A stretch of 49,385 nt of DNA, taken from contig CBDCME010000070.1 of NCBI GenBank assembly GCA_965218865.1, positions 1-49,385 on the forward strand. Direction: 5' to 3'. This document shows, one piece after another, positions 24,495 to 33,538 of this stretch. This DNA comes from CBDCME01 sp965218865. GTDB lineage: Bacteria > Pseudomonadota > Alphaproteobacteria > JAAXGF01. The position numbers and the translations under genes were made by a program. The notes beneath the pieces are model-generated. The model was not told the DNA's origin. It did not search any database and worked only from the letters and a program-made list of their open reading frames with translations. How positions within the stretch are numbered: the first letter of the stretch is position 1; each line of letters opens with the position of its first letter.

Positions 24495-27379
24495 GTGATA
24501 TCGCTGAAACCGTCGAAGTTGAAGTCGTCGAAGCCACTGACCGCGAGGTGGATGCTCCCGTCGGCGTTGACCTGGCCGACGATCGCCGAGGCGAAGCCGT
24601 CCCCGAGGGGGCTGCTATCGTCGTTGGTCTCGATCAAGGTCTGGTTTTGATCGAAGACGCCGAGGGTCAGATCCTGCCCGCCGACGTTGTCCGTGACGAC
24701 GACGAAGTCCTGGCCGGCGGTCAATCCGGTCAAATCGAAGAGATCGACGTCGAAACCGCTGGAATCGAGGTCCACGGAAAAACTGAAGTCCGGGGCCGAG
24801 ACCAGGGTGCCGCCCTTTCCCCCGTCCAAGAAGTCGTTGCCGCCCTTGCCCAACAGGTTGTTGGCGACGGCGTCCCCGATCAGAACGTCGTCGCGGGGGG
24901 TTCCGTCGGCGTTCTCGAACCCTATCACGGTATCGTTGCCGCCGAATTCATCGACCGCCGTACCCGTGGTGAGGTTGACCGTCACCCCCGCCGGTGGAGA
25001 AACGCTGTCGAAGGTGACCGTATCGAAGGTTCCGGCGCCGCCGTCGAGGAAATCATCGCCGGCGCCGCCGAATAGATTGTCGTTGCCGCCAAGGTCGAGG
25101 AGGGTGTCGTTGCCGTTTTCACCCGAGAGGAAATTGGCGTTGGTGTCGCCGCTGATGCTGTCTGCGAGGTCGGAACCGAAAACGTCCTCGATTCCCGTCA
25201 GCGTATCGTTACCACCGAAGCCGTCGGTGGCGGTTCCCGCCGCGAGATCGACCGTGACCCCGGTGGTCGGATTGTCGTCGAGGTAATCCGCGGCGTCCCC
25301 GAAACCCGTGCCCCCGTCTATCGAGTCGTTTCCGGGACTGCCGGCGAGATTGTCGAAGTTGCCGGCGCCGCCCAGGAGGGTGTCGTCGCCCGCGTCCCCG
25401 TCGAGAAAGTCGTTGGAACCGCCGGCGCCGTCGACGAGATCGTCGCCGCCGTTTCCGATCAGGTCGTCCGCACCCGCGCCGCCGGTGATCGTATCCGCGA
25501 ACGGGGACCCGTTGACGCCGTGAATGTTGATGAGCGTATCGACCCCGCCCGAACCGTCGGTGGCGGTGCCGGCGGCGAGATTGACCGTCACCCCGGCCGC
25601 GTCCAGGCTGTAGTCGGCGAAGTCCCGGGGCCCCGGATCGGCGCTGCCGTCGAGGATAGCGTTGCCGGGCCCGCCCCTGAGACCGTCGATCCCGGGACCC
25701 CCGATCAGGACGTCGTTGTCGGCCGAACCCGAGAGCGAGTCGTCGTCGGGTCCGCCGTCGATAGTGTCGGCACCCGTGCCGCCGTCGATGGCATCGTTCC
25801 CCGACCCTCCGAATAGCGCGTCGTTACCGGACCCTCCGGAGATCGTGTCGTTGCCCGCGCCACCGCTGATGACGTCTCCCCCGGCCCCTCCGGTAACGAC
25901 GTCGTCGATTTCCAGCAGGGCCAGGAGGGCAAGATCGTCGCTGCTGTCGGAGCTATCGCCCGCCGTCGCCTGAGCCACGCCCCCGGCGCTCGCCAACTCG
26001 GCCTCGAGATCGAACGAGGTGACGAAGGCGTCGATCGTGATCGCGGCGAGCTCCGCGCTCACGACGCTGCCGATCTCGGGTTCGCCAAAAGTCGACGCGC
26101 CGACGTTGAAGGCCTCTTGCTCGAATTGATCCTGGGCCTCGTTGGAGGTCACCCCGGCATCCTGCCCAACCGGCCCATCTTGTACTTCTTGTGCCGCCTC
26201 GGCCGCCTCGGTGTCGGGTCCTTCCGCCGCCTCGGCTTCTTCCGCTTCCGCGGCTTCGGTTTCCTCTGCCTCCTCGGCTTCTTCGGCCTCCTCGGCTTCC
26301 TCCGCTTCCGCCTCGGCTTTGGCGTCCTCGCCCGCGGCGTTTTCGCCTTCCCCGGCCGTTTCCCCCTCCTCGGCGGCCTCACCTTCCTGGGCGGCTTCCT
26401 CGGCCGCCTCTGCTTCCTGTTCTTCCTCGTCCGCCCCACGGCGAGAGGGCGATGCCGGCAAGGCGCCGAGCACGGAGCCGAATACCTGAGAGAATTCTCC
26501 CTGGTCGAAAGACACTTCCTCGGGAGCCGAGAAGGCCGAGGAAACCGCCACCGGCAGATTCGCCTCCGTCACCAGAACCCGGCCCGCCTCAGTGAAAACC
26601 ACGATCTCCCCGACGACGCCGTTCGCGTCCGGCAACAGGACGAAGGTGTTCTCGGCCCCTTCCGCCGCCGCCTTCCCCGCCATTTTCGTGCCCCGGACCC
26701 CAATCGTGGCCACCGGGGTGCGCACGGTCATCTCCTCCGGATTGTTGGCCGCGATATGGCCACTGGCGAAGACGAAGGCGCCTTCCAACACCGAGAACAG
26801 CGACTCGCCGTCTCCCGAGTCGGGGTCAAAGATCAGCTTGTCGAGAACCATTCGGCCGCCCTCGCCGAGCGCGAAGGTCGTATCGTCGATGAATACCAAG
26901 CCCACGGCGGCGCCGGCGCCGGTCGACAACACGTCGCCTTGAAACACGGGGTCATCGACCGCGAGTTTGACCACGGTGCCATAGGCCCGGGTCGCCCCGA
27001 CCTCGCCCTCGACCGTCGCCACTCTTCCGATCGCCGCCGGCCCCGGCCCCAACTGGGCGTACTGTCCCGGCGCCCGCGGTCCGGCCAGTATCTCGACCAG
27101 ATCGGGCGTCAAAACCACCCCCCCCGTGGTCATCAGCGCCGGCGCCTCGGCGACGGCGAAGTAGTCCTTGAGCAGGACTTTGGACCCGTTGTCGCCAATC
27201 AGAAGAAGATCCGGCCCCTGACGGACGAATTCCGCTCCCGTCAATCCCAGCGAAGCGGGCACCACGATCCAGGCGCTCGCACCGACCTCGACGACCACGG
27301 CCGTCTTCGCCGCGGAGGCGGAATAATCGGGGTCTTGCGGGCTCGAACGTCGAATCTCGCCCGCCGCCAGAATGCTCAT
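24495..27379 (-). pseudogene. FecR-domain RTX protein (type I secreted adhesin/toxin-like), 3' end lost
   Basis: About 960 native residues remain. In order: a FecR domain (residues about 130-260, with FIDDTTFALGEGGRMVLDKL and TVRTPVATIGVRGTKM), a Glu/Ala-rich low-complexity linker (about 318-400), and RTX calcium-binding nonapeptides from about 497 (GGAGNDTISGGSGNDALFGG) mixed with larger repeats (AAGVTVNLAAGTATDG). RTX proteins leave the cell by a type I system that reads a C-terminal signal. Here the frame passes at 24494 into an IS5-type fragment and ends in foreign codons at 24266, so the export signal is gone. No transporter genes are nearby. The start ATG is at 27379. Confidence 0.85.
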
Positions 27380-27405
27380 TTCGGATCCCTGGGTCCAAAT
27401 AATGT

Positions 27406-27427
27406 CAAACCCCTTTTAGGGGGTTTG
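27406..27427 (-). terminator. hairpin after ndk, probable terminator
   Basis: On the minus strand CAAACCCC and GGGGTTTG form an 8-bp stem with a 6-base loop, followed by ACATTATTTGG. It is 88 bases beyond the ndk stop and 27 bases before the RTX start. The U-tract is poor, so attenuation or an RTX leader element is an alternative. Confidence 0.45.
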
Positions 27428-27514
27428 CAGGAATCCTAACGATCAGTGGTGTCTAAATCGTAAAATCCCTTCGCGCCGGCGATCGCGGCGGTCACGGCCG
27501 TGGGCAATAGCGGT

Positions 27515-27937
27515 TCAGCCGACCAGTTCGATGGCGCTGAAGAAATAGGCGATTTCGAAGGAGGCGGTTTCGGGCGCGTCGGAACCGTGCACCGAATTGG
27601 CCTCGACCGATTCGCCGTATTCGGCGCGGATGGTCCCGGGCGCGGCGTTCTTGGGGTTCGTCGCCCCCATGATCTCCCTGTTTTTGGCGATCGCGTTCTC
27701 GCCCTTGAGCGCCTGGACGACGACCGGCCCCGACGTCATGTAGGCGCACAAATCGTTGAAGAAAGCTCTCTCGGCGTGAACGGCATAGAAACCCTGGGCC
27801 TGTGCGAGAGTTAAAAGTAGGCGTTTCTGAGCGATGATCGACAGACCCGCCGCCTCGAACCGCCTGTTGATCGCACCGGTGAGATCGCGTTTCGTGGCGT
27901 CCGGCTTGATGATCGAAAGCGTGGTCTCGATGCTCAT
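27515..27937 (-). CDS. ndk: nucleoside diphosphate kinase
   Basis: The 140-residue protein has the family N-terminus ETTLSIIKPDATKRDLTGAI, the ALKGENAIAKNREIMGATNP segment and the active-site histidine in NSVHGSDAPETA (about H117). It transfers the gamma phosphate between nucleoside triphosphates and diphosphates in the cytoplasm. ATG 27937 is preceded by AAGGACGTC. It lies downstream of holC on the same strand with an 81-base gap. Confidence 0.97.
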   Translation of the reverse strand: MSIETTLSIIKPDATKRDLTGAINRRFEAAGLSIIAQKRLLLTLAQAQGFYAVHAERAFFNDLCAYMTSGPVVVQALKGENAIAKNREIMGATNPKNAAPGTIRAEYGESVEANSVHGSDAPETASFEIAYFFSAIELVG

Positions 27938-28018
27938 GACGTCCTTCCCCCTTTGATTGGCAAAACGGCGCCTTATAACTGCTCGCCGGCACGGGATCAA
28001 GCCGTGGTTTCCGAGGGT

Positions 28019-28468
28019 TCAGCCCTTCCGCTGCCAGGCCCCGCGGGAATCCTGCTGCCAATACGTCACGGTGTGCCCGGCGTCGCGCCAGCGGCGCCAG
28101 CGCTCCCGGGCCGCCTCCAGGGCGGCGGTGTCCTTGCCGTCGAAGAGGTCGAGGCAGCGCTGGAACCCGCTCAGGTACGCCGGTTCGATCCCGTCGGTCA
28201 GGACCAGAACCGTGGCCCCGTTGGGGTTTTCCTCCTCGCTCGTCAAATAGATCGGTTGCTCGCTGGCGTCACCGTCGCGGGGACCGCCGTGGGGAAGGAA
28301 GGATCCCTGGTCGTAGGTCCACAGCAGCGCGTCCAAGACCGCGACCCGTTCGGCCGACGGCGCCAGGACCACGGCCCTGAGATCGTTGGCGAGGACCTTG
28401 TCGAGGAGCCGCGGCAAAACCCGCTCGAGCGGGGTGCCGACGAGGTGGTAAAAGCCGATTTCGGTCAT
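28019..28468 (-). CDS. holC: DNA polymerase III chi subunit
   Basis: The 149-residue protein begins TEIGFYHLVGTPLERVLPRL and contains the HolC signature LDALLWTYDQGSFLPHG and QPIYLTSEEENPNGATVLVL. Chi links the clamp loader to single-strand-binding protein. In many alphaproteobacteria holC sits next to pepA and ndk; here ndk is adjacent but pepA is 5 kb upstream with foreign-looking genes between. The ATG at 28468 is chosen because family similarity starts there; the frame is open further upstream. Confidence 0.93.
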   Translation of the reverse strand: MTEIGFYHLVGTPLERVLPRLLDKVLANDLRAVVLAPSAERVAVLDALLWTYDQGSFLPHGGPRDGDASEQPIYLTSEEENPNGATVLVLTDGIEPAYLSGFQRCLDLFDGKDTAALEAARERWRRWRDAGHTVTYWQQDSRGAWQRKG

Positions 28469-28490
28469 CGCCGGTCTAGACCACGATCGT

Positions 28491-28766
28491 TCACGCCCAC
28501 GATTTTGCCAACACCTCGAATCCCTCGAAATTTTCGCGATCCGCATCGTCCGACGGTCGGGCGCCACGAACAGCGACGCGGAATGCCAGCCAGCCCGACC
28601 CTTGAAAATCCACGTCTTTTCCGAGCCACGTCTTGCGGAGGGCCGCGCTTTCCAGGAATCGGGCTCCGACGCCGGTCGCCAGACGATGGCAGCCGGCAGC
28701 TACGATTAGACGTTTGGCTTCACTGTGAAAAGGGTTTTTCTCGCCCAGGGTCGCCCAAGCGAGCAT
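28491..28766 (-). CDS. hypothetical protein, weak support
   Basis: A 91-residue frame starts at ATG 28766 just inside the palindromic repeat copy B and ends 22 bases before holC. The translation (LAWATLGEKNPFHSEAKRLI, VGARFLESAALRKTWLGKDV) reads like a natural protein, but I recognise no family. The same frame stays open upstream through the target site of the repeat, so it may be the remnant of a longer gene cut by that insertion. It could equally be chance. Confidence 0.3.
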   Translation of the reverse strand: MLAWATLGEKNPFHSEAKRLIVAAGCHRLATGVGARFLESAALRKTWLGKDVDFQGSGWLAFRVAVRGARPSDDADRENFEGFEVLAKSWA

Positions 28767-28788
28767 GCCGATGTCGACGAACGTTAGA

Positions 28789-28913
28789 GTCTGTTCCAAA
28801 ATGCACGTCCGCGCATTTATTGCGTCTGTCCCTCTCCCCCTCCCGGCCACCCACGAGAGGTTGCTGATAGGGGTGGCCGGGCGGGGGCCGGCGCCGCGAG
28901 TTTTCGAACAGAC
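28789..28913 (-). repeat. MITE-like palindromic repeat, copy B (with 7-bp target duplication)
   Basis: The 125-bp element has termini GTCTGTTCCAAAA and TTTTCGAACAGAC. CGTTAGA is present directly outside both ends, an apparent 7-bp target duplication, so this is a genuine transposition event. It is inverted relative to copy C at 33357. Confidence 0.85.
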
Positions 28914-28983
28914 CGTTAGAACGACGGAAGTGAAATTTTTTTCGAGGGGGGGAAAAGATCATAACAATGACCTTTTCCCGGCT

Positions 28984-30042
28984 CTACACGATGCGACGGC
29001 GCGGCGGTAATTGGTTGGCACTGTCGCCAACCTCGTCGAGCAGTCTCAACAGCGCTTTGGCGGTCTCGACGGAGTCATGCCGGACGAACGAAGACACATC
29101 AGCAAGGTTAGCGAGCCGGACCACTTGTACACCCATGTCGTAGAGGCGTTCGACGTCCACCTCGACCGCACGAGACGATTCGGTCTCGTATTTCCTCACG
29201 AGTTCAGTCGAGATTTCTCCCTCGTGGGCAAGAACCGCGTCAGGAATTCTGCCACAATACCGGACAATTTCAGAAACATGCCGTGAAGCTGTCCAGCCGT
29301 CTGTTTCCCCGTGTTTGGTCATCAGATTCGCGATGTAGACGAATGGCGACCTCGTTTCACGGATTGTCTCGGAAATACCTTTGGCCAGCAAATTTGGCAG
29401 TGTCGAAGTGAAGAGGTCCCCCGGGGCTAGAACGATGGCTTCGCTATTTCTGATTGCAGCCAAGGCATCAGGATTCGCTTCCGCTTCCGGGTCCAAGTAA
29501 ACGCGGCGAATCGGAACCAGGGATTCGTAGTTCGCGGCTTCAATCGCGAGCCGACCCCTGGCGTCGATGTTGGCTTCGCCGAGGACTGTCTGTCCATCCT
29601 CCAACTCGGCATTGAGATGCGTGTGGACCCAGGTGACCGGGATAACTCTGCCACGAATTTTCAAAATCCGGGCGATGGCTTCGAACGCTTCGCGCTCGGA
29701 ACCGACAACCTTCGTCAAAGCCAGAATAAACAGGTTTCCGAAACTATGCCCTTCCAGCGGTGACCCTTGAAAGCGAAACGAGAACAAATCTCTCAAAAGT
29801 TCGGACTCTTGTGATAGAGCCACGAGGCATCGGCGTGCGTCTCCCGGCGGGAGAACACCAAAGTTGTCCCGCAAGGTGCCGGAATGGCCACCGGAATCCA
29901 TCATCGTTACGACGGACTGTACCCATACGTCCGCAGTCCTGAGACCGCTCAATACGTGAAAGGACCCGGTTCCTCCTCCTATGACGGTAATTGTTCGCAT
30001 TGCAACGTAACCAGCACCAGGCCCTTCCGGCAACTCCGCCAT
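28984..30042 (-). CDS. YvcK/CofD-like protein (GlmR-type regulator family)
   Basis: The product of up to 352 residues has the family N-terminus VIGGGTGSFHVLSGLR, followed by MMDSGGHSGTLRDNFGVLPP, GNLFILALTKV and LAPGDLFTSTLPNLLAKGI, all typical of YvcK/UPF0052 proteins of the CofD fold. In Bacillus YvcK (GlmR) binds UDP-GlcNAc and stimulates GlmS, controlling flux into peptidoglycan; it is needed on gluconeogenic carbon sources. Its upstream neighbour, 50 bases away on the same strand, encodes a sugar-phosphate mutase fused to a GAF domain, so the two are probably one operon. The start may be ATG 30042 or, closer to the family start, ATG 30000. CofD itself (F420 synthesis) is a less likely reading because no F420 genes are present. 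Confidence 0.82.
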   Translation of the reverse strand: MAELPEGPGAGYVAMRTITVIGGGTGSFHVLSGLRTADVWVQSVVTMMDSGGHSGTLRDNFGVLPPGDARRCLVALSQESELLRDLFSFRFQGSPLEGHSFGNLFILALTKVVGSEREAFEAIARILKIRGRVIPVTWVHTHLNAELEDGQTVLGEANIDARGRLAIEAANYESLVPIRRVYLDPEAEANPDALAAIRNSEAIVLAPGDLFTSTLPNLLAKGISETIRETRSPFVYIANLMTKHGETDGWTASRHVSEIVRYCGRIPDAVLAHEGEISTELVRKYETESSRAVEVDVERLYDMGVQVVRLANLADVSSFVRHDSVETAKALLRLLDEVGDSANQLPPRRRIV

Positions 30043-30092
30043 TATGAAACGAGCGCTCGTGCCTTGCTAATACCGGAGGCGTTAGAGCGTTG

Positions 30093-33000
30093 TCACGTTG
30101 AGAAGAAGATTTCTTCCAAAGCTTCGAGACGACTTAAGCGCTCGGCCGCCTTGGGCCGGGGCGCAACTCTTTTTCGCTCAGTATGGATATACTCTCTCAA
30201 AGCTGGCCCAAGCAAGCCTTCCGCGTCCTTTCCGAATGACGAGAGGCGTTTTTTGAGCCAGCGAGACACGGCGATTCTAGTCGTGGATTGGGCCCGAAGC
30301 TGATCGATCCGGTTTTCGAACTCGGGTACGACGGACTCGACGAATTCTATTCTCTTCGCTAGTGGCACCAATCCGGAAATGCGCATCGCGTAGTCCGGCA
30401 AAGTTACCCCGATTAGTCCGAGCATTTCACGTGTGAGGTCGTCTCCTATCTGGCAAGCGATTCCGTCTGTTTGAGCCTTAAGCGTCTTCAAGGAATCCGA
30501 ATCCGTGTTTTCACCGATGGGAGGAGATGGCGCCTCGATGTACATTTTATTCTTCGGCTCGGTACCGGAAGGTCGCAGATAAACCACGGCTCCGTTTTCC
30601 AGGCGGAAACCCAGTACGTTTCGTGACGCTTTGTCGGTATCTGACTTGATTTTTCCGTGCCGCCCATTTTCGTTCCAGTGGTCGATCGCTTCGCTCACGG
30701 CGAACCCAGCTATTGCCTTAGGCGGATTCTGGCGAAATTCCGACTGAATCTTCTGGATGTTCTCTAGTCCCTCCGCTCCAGTCATGACCATGGATCGGAG
30801 CTGATTGGCGTAATATCCGAAGCGCCTAAATATGTCGTCGAGATAATCAGCTAGGGTCCTATCTTGCTTCCGCAACAAAGCAGCGAGCTCGGCAAGAAGC
30901 AGGGCTGCGCCGGCCGCGTCCTTGTCTCGAATTTCCGGCGTGACAAGAAAGCCATGGCTTTCCTCGACGGCTATCACGAAATCCTGCAGTGTCGCCGAAC
31001 GACCATCGTAAACACCTGACCGTTCTATTTGCTCCAATACGTGTCCATGGTATTTGAAGCCGACCAAAAGATCCGCGAGGCATGTGCCACCAAAAGAGCG
31101 CGTAATCGGGCTCAGAAGGTTGGTCGTGACTTCCGTCTTGATCACCAGAGGATCGCGCGGAAGTCGACCGAGTTTTTCCAGCTGCTCAAGCTTATAATGC
31201 GTCAGGAGGCAGGCGATCTCGTTCCCCGTCATGAATCTATAGATTCCTTGATCGTTGGTGCGGGAACAAACACCAAGCCGATCGGCATCGGGATCACAAG
31301 CCAAGACCAGATCGGCATCGAGGTCACGGGCGAGCTCGATGCCTTGATGCATGGACTCGGGCACTTCGGGGTTCGGTGCACGATAAGGTACGGCCCCGAA
31401 CTCTCCATCCAGAGTACTTTGCGCGGGTACGAGATGGACCTCAAAGCCAGCCGCGCGAAGCACGTCGCCAACGGATGAATCGCCAACCCCGTGAAGCGGT
31501 GTGAATACGATGCGGGATTGCCGAGCCTGGGGACAAAGTGACTGCTGAACGTTCAGTTTCACATAGGCATCATGCAGATTATTCGGGATCGGAGACAGCA
31601 AAGGCGTTCCGTTGCAACGATCGATGTCTAAGCGCCTGACGTATCTAACGTTTTCAACGTGCTTGGACATAGCCTCGTCGTTGGGTGGCACCTCTTGACC
31701 GCCGAATCGATTATAAAATTTTGCCCCATTATCGTCCGGGTGATTGTGCGACGCGGATACGTTCAGGCCGGCGGTTGCCTTTAGCGAGCGAATAGAAAAC
31801 GACAACTCCGGTGTTGAAATAAAGCGGTCGGAGATCTCGGGCAACACGTATACCGCCACCCCATTGCAGGTATAGACCTCGGCGGCCAAGCGAGCGAACT
31901 CCCGCGATGTGCTTCCTATCAGCGGCGCATTCGGTTCCTCGGCGTTGTAAAACCGATTTAGGTCTCTGAATTCCCGAACATCGTAAGCAATTACGACGGA
32001 AAGATGCTCGCCCGGATACCTCTCTCGCAGATAGTCGACATGCCCTTGAATGGATGAGGCCAAGGTAATGGGATTGAAGCGATTCGCGCCAATACCGACC
32101 GGACCGCGACGCCCACCCGTGCCAAACGGAATGACTCGGTAAAAACTGTCCAGAAGCAACGCCCACTTCGCCTCTGAAATAAGCCACAGGAGTTGCGGGC
32201 GATAGCTTTCAAACGTTTCGTCCAGGAGCCATTGCGTTATGTTTTCGAGTGCCGTCCGTTTCAAGTCTTCCGCCACGGGTAGGCTGGCGAATCCACGCCT
32301 CAAACCGGAGACCATTTCCTGGATGTCGCCCGTCACGGGCGGATGCCGATCGCTGACCGCCACGGGCAGCAGTTGCATCGACGTAAGAACGCCTGGGTTT
32401 CGGATTTTCAGGTTCTGAAGTCGGTTGACAACCTGTTCCATGGAATCAATGGCATTCCGCTGATCGCCGCCTTGCCTCATCGCTTCTAGAGCCCGGTCGA
32501 AGGCCTTGCCGACAGCAAGGATGTTTACTTTCACCCTCTCATGGTTCCGAAGCATTTGCTCGACGTCACCAGCGGCCAAATCGAACACGTGTCTCTCACC
32601 CTCATCGAATCGTGGTTGGTTGCGCCACCTTTCGATCTTGAGGACTCCGACGACGACACTCTCGGAATCTCCCTCCCTCGCAAGCCGGAGTGGAACCCCA
32701 TAGAGGCAGCCGAAACCAAATTGTTCATGGTCGATTCCCTGGGGGTAGAAGGTGGAGTCCCAGCCTCCAAATTGGGCGGAATGAGACCTGAGTTCCTCAA
32801 GGGAGCCGATGAAGAGCTTTTTCCCGGTGATCGCGATTTGGCCGGTAAGGCCGCCCAGAGGCGCGGGTGCCGTCCAGTCAAGGTCGTGGCGATGGACATG
32901 AATGACGTTGTTTCCCTTAATCGCGATCCCGTCTTCGAGCGTGAGTTCATTCCCACGTCTTGCGAAAAGCGTGCAAATGTCCGCGTTCAATAGGCGAGCG

Positions 33001-33116
33001 GTCTGCTCGACGATCTCGAATGCTCGAACGAATGGATCCGGGATTATCTCGACGAGAGCGGAAAGCCCGTCAAGGGCACTCACTCGCGGTTGCAGGTCAG
33101 ACTTGTCTTGCGTCAC
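30093..33116 (-). CDS. GAF-domain phosphohexomutase fusion (phosphoglucomutase/phosphomannomutase family)
   Basis: The 1007-residue protein joins an N-terminal GAF-like sensor domain (residues about 20-190, with LLNADICTLFARRGNELTL and GCLYGVPLRLAREGDSESVV), a helical linker (about 190-320) and a complete alpha-phosphohexomutase: substrate entry FGTGGRRGPVG (331), catalytic serine loop NVSASHNHPDDNGAKFYN (S456 region), metal loop ACDPDADRLG (608-613), sugar loop EESHG (718-722) and phosphate loop RPSGTEPK (848-855). It should interconvert hexose 1- and 6-phosphates; the sugar is unknown. About 150 extra residues follow. The GAF fusion suggests control by a small ligand or redox. The start is GTG 33116 with no clear ribosome site. 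It lies immediately upstream of the YvcK-like gene, and its base composition looks less GC-rich than pepA. Confidence 0.9.
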   Translation of the reverse strand: MTQDKSDLQPRVSALDGLSALVEIIPDPFVRAFEIVEQTARLLNADICTLFARRGNELTLEDGIAIKGNNVIHVHRHDLDWTAPAPLGGLTGQIAITGKKLFIGSLEELRSHSAQFGGWDSTFYPQGIDHEQFGFGCLYGVPLRLAREGDSESVVVGVLKIERWRNQPRFDEGERHVFDLAAGDVEQMLRNHERVKVNILAVGKAFDRALEAMRQGGDQRNAIDSMEQVVNRLQNLKIRNPGVLTSMQLLPVAVSDRHPPVTGDIQEMVSGLRRGFASLPVAEDLKRTALENITQWLLDETFESYRPQLLWLISEAKWALLLDSFYRVIPFGTGGRRGPVGIGANRFNPITLASSIQGHVDYLRERYPGEHLSVVIAYDVREFRDLNRFYNAEEPNAPLIGSTSREFARLAAEVYTCNGVAVYVLPEISDRFISTPELSFSIRSLKATAGLNVSASHNHPDDNGAKFYNRFGGQEVPPNDEAMSKHVENVRYVRRLDIDRCNGTPLLSPIPNNLHDAYVKLNVQQSLCPQARQSRIVFTPLHGVGDSSVGDVLRAAGFEVHLVPAQSTLDGEFGAVPYRAPNPEVPESMHQGIELARDLDADLVLACDPDADRLGVCSRTNDQGIYRFMTGNEIACLLTHYKLEQLEKLGRLPRDPLVIKTEVTTNLLSPITRSFGGTCLADLLVGFKYHGHVLEQIERSGVYDGRSATLQDFVIAVEESHGFLVTPEIRDKDAAGAALLLAELAALLRKQDRTLADYLDDIFRRFGYYANQLRSMVMTGAEGLENIQKIQSEFRQNPPKAIAGFAVSEAIDHWNENGRHGKIKSDTDKASRNVLGFRLENGAVVYLRPSGTEPKNKMYIEAPSPPIGENTDSDSLKTLKAQTDGIACQIGDDLTREMLGLIGVTLPDYAMRISGLVPLAKRIEFVESVVPEFENRIDQLRAQSTTRIAVSRWLKKRLSSFGKDAEGLLGPALREYIHTERKRVAPRPKAAERLSRLEALEEIFFST

Positions 33117-33356
33117 AAGCTTTAGCCGAAGTCCTGGTCTGTACTAAGCTACAATTCGTCGAGCGCGTCATTGGATTTGTTCGCGCGATGCGCGTTGATT
33201 GCCCATCGGGGACCGAACCGTCATTACCTATAATGCCTCAAACAAATTCGGACAACGATTTGACGGACGGGTCCCACTGACGACGGAGTTTCGGACCAAT
33301 TGAGTCTTGTTTCCAGGAATCAACTTATCCAAACACTTGGGAATCTCGCATTGACA

Positions 33357-33492
33357 GTCTGTTCGAAAACTCGCGGCGCCGGCGCTGTCCCCCTCCCGGC
33401 CACCCATATCAGCATACTCTCGTGGGTGGCCGGGAGGGGGACAGCGCCGGAACAGACGCAAAAAATGCGCGGACGCGCATTTTCGAACAGAC
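33357..33492 (+). repeat. MITE-like palindromic repeat, copy C (most complete)
   Basis: The 136-bp element has perfect 13-bp terminal inverted repeats GTCTGTTCGAAAA / TTTTCGAACAGAC. Inside is a perfect 28-bp stem (33379-33406 with 33423-33450) around a 16-base loop, and a second hairpin with arms AAAATGCGCG / CGCGCATTTT. No target duplication is evident. No coding capacity. Confidence 0.9.
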
Positions 33493-33538
33493 ACTGCGGT
33501 CGGTCAACGATGACCACCCCGGTTCGCGAGGCCAAACT

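Noticed and set aside
26117..27439. A 440-codon frame antisense to the RTX gene, rich in Leu, Phe and Arg
   Set aside because: It is produced by the complementary strand of the Glu/Ala-rich linker and FecR region, which are coherent on the minus strand.
28789..33492. A composite transposon made of repeat copies B and C
   Set aside because: Copy B has its own 7-bp duplication and no duplication joins the outer flanks (the sequence left of B and right of C differ), so joint movement is not supported, although bracketing is reported as an observation.
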